Shown here: piece after piece, positions 46,911-57,091 of the stretch
Layout: the number at the start of each line of letters is the position of its first letter
Numbering within the stretch: the stretch's first letter is position 1
Assembly: GCA_963823675.1 (NCBI GenBank)
Contig: CAWGMT010000007.1
Location: 806,001-870,000 of the forward strand
Origin: CAWGMT01 sp963823675
GTDB lineage: Bacteria > Planctomycetota > Planctomycetia > Isosphaerales > Isosphaeraceae
Direction of reading: 5' to 3'
DNA length: 64,000 nucleotides
The notes under the pieces: generated by a model
The model's database searches: none
What the model saw: the letters and a program-made list of their open reading frames with translations, nothing else
Told to the model about the DNA's origin: nothing
Translations under genes and position numbers: made by a program

Positions 46911-49900
46911 TCACTTGACCTCGGTGAGCCGTTTGAAGTAATTGCGAATGAACGCCTTGTAACCCTCGGGTCCCTCTTCGCGCAGGCCCTGGAGCAGCTC
47001 TTCGCGGATCTGCGGCTGCATCTTGAGGATCACTTTCTGGGTCGCCAGGTCGAGGTCGGGCAAGGGCGCGTCGAGCGGGGCGACCATCTTGTCGGTGGTG
47101 GGAAACTGGTCGGGGCGGTCGGTAAAGGCGCCCTTGTCCCCCCTGCTCGCTCGCTGCCGGGCCTGGCCAAGCTGTCGATTTCGCTGGGCGATCGCTAGAG
47201 ACCGGCGCACGGCCTCACTGCGCATGATCTCCTCGAGCTGCTGGGTTGTGACCTGGGCCCGATCGCCGTGCAGGGCAGTTCCGATCTGGCCGAGGACGCC
47301 TTCGAGCGCCTGATCCTCACGGCCGAGAGCTTTCTGAGCGGCATCAAGCTCGCCGATTCGCGCCTCCTGACGTGCGCCAAGGTCCGCGCGCCGGGCTTCG
47401 GGCTCTCGCGCCTCGGCGTGCTTCGCCCTGGCGGCGTCGGCATCCTTTGGCGCGGCCGGCGGTTCGGCGGGTTGACGCTTGGCCGCCTGTGCGGGCTCGG
47501 CCTCGTTCGGGCGCATCGGGTCGACCCTGGCGGCTTCAAGCAAGGCGCGGGCGTCATTCAACACCGCATCTTCTCTCGGTTCGAGCTCGCCCTGGCGCCG
47601 CTCCAGATCGGGCAACAGGACCCGGGGCGCCTGGGGCGTCGCCCCCGCGAGCTCGGCCTGCTCGCCCTCGACCTCGTTCAGATCGTGCTCGCGCGCCCGG
47701 ATCGCTTCCTGGAGCTCGCGAAGCTCGCGCTCGGTCAGGCCGGCATTGGCGCGCATCACGTCGTCGCGGAGCGCGGCCACGGCCGCTTCCGCGTCGCGGG
47801 CAAGCTCGGTTCGCGCCCGAGCGGCCGCGGCAAGCTGGCGCGCATCGCCTCGAGCTGTCGCTGGATGCGATCGGTGTCGAGCGCGAGCGCCGCCAGGTCC
47901 GGCGGTGGTGCTTTGGGATCAGCCCCGCGCCGTAGACCGGCGGCGACATCGCGGATCGGCTCAAGCGCCTGGGCTTTGAAGGCCCGTTGCACACCGTCGA
48001 GCTGACGGAGCATCTCGGAGGGAAGCATCTTGAGGTCGGCGGCTTGCTCGGCCGACTGCTTGAGACCGGCGGCGACCTGTTCGGCCAGGCCCGTGTTCTG
48101 CTCCTCTCGGGCGCGATCTCGCCGGCCGCCCTGCGCACGGCGTCGAGCTCGGCGGCGGCCGCCGGATCAAGGTCCAGCGGGCGTGGAGCCGCGGGCGGCT
48201 TGCCCGTCCTGGCCGCGGCGGCTTCGGCACGGGCTTGAGCCGCTTTGATCTTATCGGCCAGGGAGGCGTGATCGGCGGCCAGCTTGTGGACGGTTTCCTG
48301 GACCTTCGCATGCTCGGAAATCAAGCGTTCGAGGCTCTGGCTCAAATTGTCCTGGTTCCGGTCGAAGCTCTCGAGCTGCCTGTCGGCCGCGTTATTGTCA
48401 TCGGCGATCCGGACAACGAAGTCCTGGGTCTGGGCGCTCTGGCCCTTGCGATCGCGCGCCTCGACGCGGTAGCGAAGATGTTCGCCCGGCTTGAGGTTCC
48501 AGGCCGGCACGTCCAGGCTGGTTGCCAGGCTGGTGCTCCTGCGCGGGCGGCCGAAGTGCTGGACCGGGCGGCCGATGAATCCGCCGCTATCGCCGCGCTG
48601 TACCGAGACGACGATGTCGGCTAAGCCAAAGTCGTCATAGGCCGCGATCGAGAGCGGTAGTTTCACCGGCTTGCTCAAGACGAGGTCGCTACCCGGGCGC
48701 TCGAGCACCACTTGAGGCGGCTCGTCGGGAATCGCGGTGGCCTTGGCCTCCTTCATCGGCATGCTGGGATAGCCCAGCACGTTTCGCAGTTGGGCGCGAT
48801 AAAACGAGTCGTGCTCGAGCGGGAAGCGGCCCTTCCAGCGGTCGGGACCGTCCGGCTCGAGGGGAACGGCCTGTGCCACGTAAAGCTCGTTCCGCTCGAC
48901 ATGGCTGGGGGATACGGCCCCGGCGCGATGCCAGAAGCACTGGCCGCCCGCAAGCGTGAAGGCCATCCCCCGCACGGCTTTGCCTTCAAGGCCGACAGCC
49001 GACGCCGGCACCTCGAGTCGTACCCACCGCCCGGCGGCCGGCAGCGGACCGATCCGGCGCCGGCTGGAACTGCCCGGTCTCCCTTCGCTGAAACGGTCTT
49101 CGCCCCAGTAGGCCCGGTGCTCCCAGTCCCGGCCGTCGTGCCACGACAGCATAACGGATTCGGGCCGGGACTTCTCGGCGATATAGACCATCGCGAAGAG
49201 GTTTTCGCCCGGGCGGACATCGAACGCGACATGCGCATTCTGGAAGCGGTGCCCGTGGACGCCGGCCGAACCGGGCTCGGTGTGGGCGGGTCGGGCGAGG
49301 AGCCGGAAATCCCAGTCCCACCGCCCCTCAGGGTTCGCGCCATCGGGTAGGCGCTCCTGGAACCAGATCCGCTCGGGGCGGTCGTTCACCGCGACTCGCG
49401 TCACGCGCGCTGCCAGGAGCTGGATTTCGCCCGCGGCCACGTTGCCCTTGGATTCGATCTTGACCTCGACCGTGCTGCCGGCCGGCTCGGAAACGTCGGC
49501 CGCCTGGGGCGGCCCGACCTTCGGCTCGGGGATGCCCATGTACTCGGGATAATGCACGACCGTGCGCAAGCCTTCAATCGACGGCCGGTCCACGATTGTG
49601 ATCCGCTTGCGCGTGGTCCAGGTCCCGCCCCCGCGGACCCGGTAGTCGAACGAGGTCTCGAAGCCGGTGAGCTTGAACCGCCAGACCGAAGGCTCGACCC
49701 TCTCCAGGTCATACACCAGGGACCTGGCATTGCCGTCCGGCTGGATCTCGAGCCGGAGCCGGTCGGGCTCCCCGCGCTTGACACGCGCACAGAACAGGAT
49801 GTCCTCGCCTCGCAGGACCGCCGCGTCGCCCGGCTCGACCGTGTAGACGACTCCCGAGGCCGGCGGAATATCGGCGAACGGCGAGAAGATCCGCGCGAGC

Positions 49901-50451
49901 GCAGTCGGGATCCGATCGGAGAAAAGTCCCAGTGCCAGCGCGAACGTCAGGACGCTGGTCGCGGCGAAGAGGAGGGCGCGGCGCAGGTTGCGGCCGTCGA
50001 TGACCTTGCGGGGATGGAAGCCGCGGATGCGGTCGACGGCCTCCTGCACCAGCCTGCGGTAGAACTCGAGCGAGTATCCGGCGGAACCTCCACTGGTCTC
50101 GACGTCGATGCAGCTCACGAGCCGGTTGTGGATGCCCGGCAGGTGAGCCTCGATTCGCCGCGCGACCTGAAGAGGACGCAGCCGCCGCAACAGGGGCCGC
50201 ACGACCCCGGTCATGAGCGCCCAGGCTGCCGGCACGATCACCAGGAATAGGCCAACCATCCGGAAGACCGGCCAGAGCGGCACGGCCAGGTCCAGGAGCG
50301 CAACCAGGGCGAGCATGCCCAGCCCCAGGCCCAGCGCGAGCCCCATACCGGTAGCGACCCAGCTCGAGCGGAGCAGCCGGGCCGTCCGCCGGATCAGGCT
50401 GCGGATCGGCTGGAGATCAGGAGGGGAATCTGGAGGATCGGTCATCTGCAT
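46911..50451 (-). CDS. Large membrane coiled-coil protein of the MoxR cluster, DUF4175-like (frameshifted twice)
   Basis: About 1180 residues after two corrections (near 48114 and near 47800). The N-terminus has two membrane helices (MGLALGLGLGMLALVALLDL; MVGLFLVIVPAAWALM). A beta-rich extracytoplasmic region carries RITIVDRPSIEGLRTVVHYP and FGLADIVVSVQRGD, and a long coiled coil follows (LADKIKAAQARAEAAAART; then ELREAIR-type helices). It ends FIRNYFKRLTEVK. It resembles TIGR02302/DUF4175-type proteins from planctomycetes. The middle frame holds MLPSEMLRQLDGVQRAFKAQ and the last frame RELQEAIRAREHDLNEVEGE. It is probably a scaffold in a MoxR/VWA complex. Confidence 0.78.
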
Positions 50452-50675
50452 GCCTCTGTGTTTCTTGAACAGCGTTTACGGGGAATTCTAACCATGGACA
50501 GCACAGCCCGGTAGAGCCGCAGCCGCGATGCTCGTTTAACCCGGGGCCACCGGCGACGGCGACCGTCTAGACTGGACCAGTGAACGCCGTCGCCGTTGGC
50601 TCCGGGTGAAACGACGTTTGGGCCGCACTGACTTGAAGAGCGCGCGGCGAAACTGAGCGTTAGTAGAAGATGCTC

Positions 50676-52984
50676 TCATCGAAACCCCGCGCCGGTCATC
50701 CGGCCGACCCACGCCCCCGTGATCAGATCGCGAAAGCGTTGCGCCAGCGAGCGTGGCGGCGCATCGTCGGGGCCGTGGGTACTCATGGTCGCCAGGAAGA
50801 ACTCCACGCCGATGACGGCGAAAAGGATCAAGATCAACGGCCGCCAGATCTCGCGCTGTTCGCCCAGGGAACCGAACATCTGCTGGGCCTCGGATGAGGC
50901 ATTGACAAAAGCAAGGTCTGCGCCCGGCAGCCACTGGCGGATCTGGCTCTCGCCGGCGGCCTGGAACCTCGACTCCTCGGGCGCCGTGTTGACGGCAAAC
51001 GCAGCGCCCGCGGCCTGGGGAGGATCGAGCCGGCCGCCGCGGGCCAGGACGTCGTAATAGCCCTTGCTCGCGGTCTCTTCGAACTGGCCCATCAGCCGGG
51101 ACGCGGACCGCTCCAGGTCAACCGGGGTTTCCCGGCCCTTGGGGTCGACGACCTTCGCCTTCGCAGGCGCCCAGGTGCCGGCGACGGCGATCTCGGCCGC
51201 GCCGTCGGCCGCGACGATCGGGGGCACGACCAGGTCGGGCGCCTGCGTCACGTAACTGACCATCCGGAGCAGAAGCGGCACGAATTCGGGCTTGAGCGGC
51301 AGGCTGCTCCACCTGGTGGTCGCCGGAAATGCGGCCAGGACCACGATTCCGGCTCCGAAGTGGTTTTCGACCAGAGCCAGGGCACCGTCGCCGAATTTGG
51401 CCAGCGGCCAGCTCGACCCTCGGGGCTCGGTCGGCTTGAGCGGAAACCGGCGCGAGAACCACGCCGTGGTCAGATAGTGGTGATCCGGATCGTCGAAGAC
51501 CGAAAGCGCCGGATGGGCGTAGTCGATCGAGGCGAATCGAGCCACGCCTTCGCGCCGCGACGGATCGCCCACCGGGGCGCCGAGCGACGTGCCGGTCAGG
51601 CTCTCGCCCGCCTGGCGTGGAACCGGGAAGAACTGCCGGTTGTAGGCGTCGGCGTTGACGCGATCGCCGGGGAATATCACCAGGCCGCCGCCGGACCGCA
51701 CGAAATCGCGCAGAAGCTGGTACTGCGCGTCGTTCAACCCGCCGCAATTCAAGAGGAGCACGACTCCCGTGTCGCGCAACGACTCGGCGTCGAGCTGGCC
51801 CTCCGGGACCTCGCGCACTGCGAGCGACCGCACAAACTCCTGGCTCGGGCCCAGAGCCCTCGCGCCGAGCGCTCGGCCGGCTGGTCAAGATCAACGGCCG
51901 AGAAGAGCGCTGTGCGAACATAAAGCGCCTCATTCTCGAACGGGTCGGCGGCCGGGTAGCCGTTGACCAGCAATACCTTGACCTGTGGGACGACGTTCAA
52001 CGCGAACAGGAAGCTATCATCGTCGGGAAAATGATCGGCCGGGATCTCGAAACGGCCGCGGAGCACGCCGGGCTCGCTGGGCGTGTAGATGATCTCCTTG
52101 GTCGCTGCCTCGCCCGGGCGCAGCGAAAAGGGGACACGCGCGACTTCGTTGCCGTTGATGAAGACGCCCACCGTGAGGTCGGCTGGCTCGGACCGCGAGT
52201 CGTTGACCACGCGCGGACGCAGGCGCACCGGCAGCCCGAGCACGGCCAGCTCGCGGCGCGGGGGCTCGCCGATGACGCCGCGGTTGGCACTGGGTAGGTC
52301 GGTGCCGACGTTGACGACGGTGATCCTGGTCCCGTGCGGAATGACCCGATCGAGCCCTTGCTCGCGGACCTCGCGCCAGGAATCGGCCTGGTTGTCGGTA
52401 AACAGGTAGATCGAGGGGGCGGCATCGCGCAGCGCCTGCGTTCCCAAGACCTGCGAGAATGCCGCGAAAAAGTTGGCCCGCGCGGGCCCACTCTCGAGCG
52501 CGTCGACTTTCTGACGGATCGTGTCGGCGTCGGCCGTGAACCGGCTGAAGACCTCGACGGCCCTGGCCCCCGCGCACACGAGTGTCAGCCGATCGTCCTT
52601 GCCGAGCTGGCCGGCAACCGCCGCGGCGGCGGTCCTGGCCCGATCGAGCGCCGTCCGTCCGCCGGTGCTGGCGTTCATGCTGGCCGACGCGTCGACCAAG
52701 ATCACCACGTCACGGCCCGAGCCCCCGCCAAAAAGCCGGTCCCAGTGCCGCACCACCGGCCGGCAAAAAAGCAGCACGAGCGCCAGGAGAAAAAAGGTCC
52801 GCAGAAACGCCAAAAGCGCTTCCAGGAACTTCATCTGCCGCCTTTGCTGCACGTAGCTGTCGAAGAGGAATCGGTACGTGCTCAGCTCGACGGTCCGCAG
52901 CCGGTGCAGCGTCAGAAGATGCAGCAGGATCGGCACGATCGCCAGCGCCGCCAGCGGCAGGAGGGACCAGTGGAGGAACGTCAT
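50676..52984 (-). CDS. BatA-type membrane VWA protein (frameshifted)
   Basis: The N-terminus (52984) is the BatA/aerotolerance double-helix domain (FLHWSLLPLAALAIVPILLH; LLAFLRTFFLLALVLLFCRP). Next comes a VWA domain with an intact MIDAS start DASASM. The first frame degrades after about 51870; the next frame (SLAVREVPEGQLDAESLRDT, VVLLLNCGGLNDAQYQLLRD) gives a GATase-like segment and a terminal helix (LILILFAVIGVEFFLATM). A one-base correction near 51860 joins them (~769 residues). Located between DUF58 and the coiled-coil gene, it matches the canonical order of such clusters, thought to act in MoxR-dependent complex assembly. Confidence 0.85.
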
Positions 52985-53069
52985 GCGCTTTTGGTCTCCT
53001 GAGTTCTAGCGTCGCTCGTTAGCGAAGCGACCGAGCCCTTTCCTCCTCTTGCTACGGGGGCCTCACTGT

Positions 53070-53310
53070 TCTTTCCCCCCCTTGCTAAGGGTGGGCCAGG
53101 GGGGGTGACGGTGCACGCCTCGGACACATTAAGCGGCTTTGTAATTGTTTGCGCCGCGACCACCCCGCCTGTCTTCGAACGTCCAATCATTGGTTCTGCC
53201 GAAACCACCTCCCGTCCCTTTGAAGGCCCTGTAATTGATTGTGCGGGGACCACCCCCCCTGGCCCCCCCTTCGCAAGGGGGGGAAAGAAAACGGGGTGCT
53301 CCCTGCGGCT
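53070..53310. repeat. G/C-run inverted-repeat element, copy D2
   Basis: The left arm CCCCCCCTTGCTAAGGGTGG and the right arm CCCCCCTTCGCAAGGGGGGG are inverted copies about 165 bases apart. The interior contains direct echoes (GTAATTGTTTGCGCCGCGAC; GTAATTGATTGTGCGGGGAC). It occupies the VWA-DUF58 gap, which has no gene. Confidence 0.8.
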
Positions 53311-53387
53311 GCGCAGTGGGTACGGCACGAATGGGATCGTCCCGCAGAAGCGGCCTTTCACCGGCCCGAGGTCAGCCGCGGCTTGGT

Positions 53388-54283
53388 TCATCCGATACGC
53401 GCTCGCTTTTCGAGGTAGGCGGCCAGAAAGACCTCGTACGGCTCCTTGGTGTCGACCAGGTTGTAGCTGATCGAGCGCTCGACACACGCTGTCTTGACGC
53501 CGTCGAGGAAAGCACCGAGCCGCGTGAGGTACCGCGCGCGCAGGCTGTTGGGATTGGTCACGACCCGCCCATGGCCCTCGATGTCCTTGAACCGGGTGAT
53601 GCGGGCCCAGGGAAAGGTCAGCTCGGCGTCATCCATCACGTGGAAGACGACGACTTCGTGCTTGTCATGGCGGAAATGCTGCAAGCCGCTGCCGATCCTG
53701 GCCTCGTCGTCGATCAGGTCGCTGATCACGATCACCAGGCCGCGCCGCTTGAGCCGTTCGGCGATCGAGTGCAGCACCGCGCCCACGTCGGTGTCGTTGC
53801 CCGCTCGGGCGTGGTCGAGCAATTCGAGTACCTGGCGGAACTGTGACGGCCGTGCTCGGGGAGGCAGCGAGGCCCGGACCTCGCGGTCGAACAGAACCAG
53901 CCCCACCGCGTCATTCTGGCGCAGCATCAGATGGGCCAAAGCGGCCGCGAGGTAGCTGCCGTAGTCGAGCTTCGAGAGCGCGCCGCTCTTGAAGTTCATC
54001 GACGCCGAACAATCCAGCAAAATCGTCGGCGCAGGTTGGTCTCGTCATGGAACAGCTTGACGTGATACTTGTCGGTGCGCGCCAGGAGCTTCCAGTCGAG
54101 CGCCCGCAGGTCGTCGCCGAATGCATAGGCGCGGTGGTCGAGATACTCGACCGAGAACCCGTGGTAAGGGCTGCGGTGCCGGCCGGTGAGAAAGCCCTCG
54201 ACGACCTGCCGGGCCACCAGCTCGCGGCTCCCCAGCCGGGCGAGCCCTTCGGGATCAAAAAACCGGTTCCTGACGCCGTTCAC
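53388..54283 (-). CDS. DUF58 protein (frameshifted)
   Basis: A GTG start at 54283 (VNGVRNRFFDPEGLARLG) after AGAGG. The first part contains the DUF58 hallmarks GRHRSPYHGFSVEYLDHRAY and GDDLRALDWKLLARTDKYHV. One missing base near 54025 shifts the frame; the VWA-like part resumes LLDCSASMNFKSG, LVIVISDLIDDEARIG and ends YLEKRARIG. About 298 residues, family-typical. DUF58 proteins are always near MoxR ATPases and are their presumed partners. It lies between moxR and the BatA-like gene. Confidence 0.88.
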
Positions 54284-54298
54284 TGGTACGCCTCTGCC

Positions 54299-54464
54299 AA
54301 TTCCAAGGTGTCCAAGGGGTTTGTGGATCTGGTCCCGGCACAATCAATCGTCGCGGCCTTTCTCCCCCCCTTGCTAAGGGGGGGAAAGGGGGGGTGATCC
54401 CGGCGCGACCAATTCCAAGGTGTCCAAGGGGTTTGCGGATCTGGTCCCGGCACAATCAATCGTC
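54299..54464. repeat. 54-bp direct repeats flanking a G/C-run hairpin (copy D3)
   Basis: AATTCCAAGGTGTCCAAGGG to CAATCAATCGTC occurs at 54299-54352 and 54411-54464 with one mismatch. Between them is CCCCCCCTTGCTAAGGGGGG followed by AAAGGGGGGG. The right copy contains the moxR stop codon and its last five sense codons. Confidence 0.88.
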
Positions 54465-55530
54465 AACAGGTTCCTGGATGTCATGGAACAGTTTCTCCAC
54501 GATGTGGTCGGGCGAGACGCCGTCGCTCTCGGCCCGGAAGCTGGTGGCCAGCCGGTGGCGGAGGACCGGCTGCGCAACATAGCGGATGTCCTCGGTCGAC
54601 ACGTGGACTCGGCCGCCCAGCAGGGCATTGGCCTTGGCGCCCAGGAGCATCGACTGGCAAGCCCGCGGGCCCGCGCCCCAGGTGACGTACTTGTTGATGA
54701 ACTCGGGGGCCTCGTCGGAGCCCGGGCGGGTCGCCCGCGCCAGCCTGACGGCATAGCCGGCGACCGAGTGGCCGACAATGACCCGCCGCACCACCTTCTG
54801 AATGTTGAGGATCCCCTCGCGGTCCAGGAGCGGGGCGAGCTCCTGGGTATCGCTCGAGGTCGTCGTCTCGGCAATCGCCAGCTCCTCGTCGAAGCTCGGG
54901 TAATCGATCAAGACCTTGAACATGAACCGGTCGAGCTGGGCCTCGGGCAAGCGGGTACGTCCCTTCCTGCTCGATCGGGTTCTGGGTCCCGAGCACCAGG
55001 AAGGGCTTCTCCAGGTGATAATCTTCTCCGGCGACCGTGACCTTGTATTCCTGCATCGCCTGCAAGAGCGCGGCCTGGGTCTTGGGCGGCGTCCGGTTGA
55101 TCTCGTCGCCCAGGACGATATGGGCGAAGATCGGCCCCTTGACGAACTTCATGCGCCGGTGGCCGGTGCCTTCTTCTTCCTCGAGCACCTCGGTGCCGGT
55201 AATATCCGAGGGCATGAGGTCGGGGGTGAACTGGATGCGGCCGAAGTGGAGCGAGAGCAGCTTGGCGATGCTGGAAATCATCAGCGTCTTGGCCAGGCCC
55301 GGGACCCCCTCCAGAATGCAATGCCCCTGGCAGAAGAGCGCGATCAAGATCTGCTTGAGCACGTCGCTCTGACCGATGATCACCCGCCCGAGCTCGCGCG
55401 TCATCTGGCCGTAGACGTCGGTCAACATCTCCGCCGCGCGCAGGTCCGACGGATCGGCCTTACGATGGTGTTCGACGCGGACTGGCCCGCGGTCGCTCCC
55501 CGCCAGAAGGGGATTGTTCCGGTTCTGCAT
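54456..55530 (-). CDS. MoxR-family AAA+ ATPase (frameshifted)
   Basis: ATG at 55530 (MQNRNNPLLAG). The AAA+ core has Walker A EGVPGLAKT, Walker B VLGDEINRTPPKTQAALLQA and sensor region LGTQNPIEQEGTYPL. One extra base near 54948 then shifts the frame; the family continuation PEAQLDRFMFKVLIDYP follows, with VTWGAGPRACQSMLLGAKAN and the end DIQEPVDD. The corrected length is ~357 residues, longer than many MoxR by a short N-terminal tail. MoxR ATPases act as chaperones for metal or protein-complex insertion with VWA partners. First gene of the minus-strand cluster. Confidence 0.9.
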
Positions 55531-55923
55531 CACGGATGCTCGTCTATGGTTTGGGAGGTCGAAACCCGGTAGGACCCCATCAGTTTTGCACAATCCCCGC
55601 AATGATGATAGTGGGCACTCACAGCGCGCCCGCCGCGACTCTACCCGTTCGAGTCCAGGCTTCAGCCGGTCCGTTCTGCCGCCATTTCGGCCGTGCTTGA
55701 GCGCATCAATCCCAACTGGTGGGGTCCTGCCGTCGCCGCGGTTCCAAAGCTTTCAGACACCCATGTTCCCCGTGAGGCCACGAGCTTCAAGCCAGCGCCG
55801 CGCGGGCGAACTTTTTCCGCGGGGTACTTGACATGGGCTGACGATTTGATACTTTTGTCCATTACTGTCATTGCGGACATGGTCTCGACCTTAGTGCCCC
55901 ACGCTGTTTCCGGAGTGTTACTG
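55531..55923. other. Intergenic upstream of moxR and the dead transposase
   Basis: No gene is supported. At 55575 the sequence GTTTTGCACAATCCCCGCAA resembles the left end of palindromic repeat copy B, perhaps a degraded fragment. Confidence 0.45.
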
Positions 55924-56590
55924 ATGCCTACCTACGCCCGGGGCCAGATCGTCGTTGAAGATATGGTCGGCGTTTATCACTGCATCGCCCGATGCGTCCG
56001 TCGGGCCTTCCTCTGTGGCATCGATCCGTACACCGGGCAGGACTATAGTCACCGCAAAGAGTGGATTCTCTATCGCCTGCGTGATTTAGCAGGGCTGTTC
56101 GTCATCGAGGTCTGTGGCAATTCCGTGATGAGCAACCATGTCCATCTCGTGCTCCGCAATCGGCCGGACATCGCCTAGCAACGGTCGGCCGACGAGATCG
56201 CCCTGAGATGGTGTAGAGTTTTCCCGCCTCGCGACCATGCCACCGGTGAGCCCGTCGAGCCGGGCGAACACGACCTGGCCATGCTCACGGCGAACTCCGA
56301 TAGGCTGGCGGAAGTGCGCAAGCGTCTCGCCAACTTGTCATGGTTCATGAGGTGCTTGTCGGTGCTGCTTCCCCACGGCCAGAATCGGCATACGAAGCCG
56401 GACCAGTCGCGATCGCCGTCGCGGACGCGGTCGGCGCCTCCGAGCCTTCCGCGGATTCCGGCCCAACCTCTAGCGTCGCCGCCCCAGTCGCCGCCTCGCG
56501 GCGTCTAAATGCGAGGGCGTCCGACCAGGGGTTTCTGCCGATCGAAGGCTCGAACCGCCTTTGTGTAGGCCACTGGCTCGACACTGAGCC
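55924..56590 (+). pseudogene. Inactivated RAYT/IS200-like transposase
   Basis: The start MPTYARGQIVVEDMVGVYHC and IARCVRRAFLCGIDPYTGQD are typical of planctomycete REP-associated tyrosine transposases, with the HUH-type motif NHVHLVL present. An in-frame TAG at 56176 interrupts it; the same frame then continues EIALRWCRVFPPRDHATGEP and LAMLTANSDRLAEVRKRLAN to LSWFMRCL. Beyond this the family sequence is lost except for a short C-terminal echo (RASDQGFLPI) in a different frame near 56519. Stop codon plus deletion make it non-functional. Confidence 0.85.
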
Positions 56591-56729
56591 CTAAACAGAC
56601 ATCTCCATGACGCTTTCACTCGAAGAGCGCCGCTGGCTTGCGCGCTCCGCGTTGCCCGGCGCCGGGCCGACAGGACAGGACGAACCGTTCTACGTCTCAC
56701 GTCAAGTGACCACGCCCATGCGATGGTCA

Positions 56730-56936
56730 TCTTGAAAAGCTCGGACTCAGACCGCCTCTGGGATCCAAGAGCGGGTGCGCTGGCCGGTTGGTCCGACCGA
56801 CGAGTTTATGGGTGTCTGAATTCCTCTTGAAAAGCTCGGACTCAGACCGCCTCTGGGATCCAAGAGCGGGTGCGCTGGCCGGTTGGTCCGACCGACGAGT
56901 TCATGGCTGTCTGAATTCCTGGGTGTCTGAATTCCT
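56730..56936. repeat. 95-bp tandem direct repeat
   Basis: Copies begin TCTTGAAAAGCTCGGACTCA at 56730 and 56825 and differ by about two bases. A further partial unit (GGGTGTCTGAATTCCT) follows at 56921. They lie between the transposase relic and the Roco gene; no gene is seen in 56591-57091. Confidence 0.93.
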
Positions 56937-57091
56937 GACGGCCGCAACTCACGGCAAAGCGACCTGCGCCCAGGTTCGCGTCCAGCTTTACTTCCTGGGC
57001 AAACGAATCGCGTCCGCGTTTCTGTTCCTACGCAGCCGCCGTGGTCCATGTTTGTGGAAATCGTCTCGAGCGATTCGCCTTGCGCCTGAGC

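Noticed and set aside
1690..50000. Programmed ribosomal frameshifting as a common explanation for the split genes
   Set aside because: Breaks are in many unrelated families, in both directions, with no shared slippery heptamer or downstream structure; sequencing indels explain them better.
56606..56734. Short plus-strand frame starting TLSLEERRWLARSA
   Set aside because: Forty-two codons, no family match or ribosome site, and it runs into a tandem repeat.
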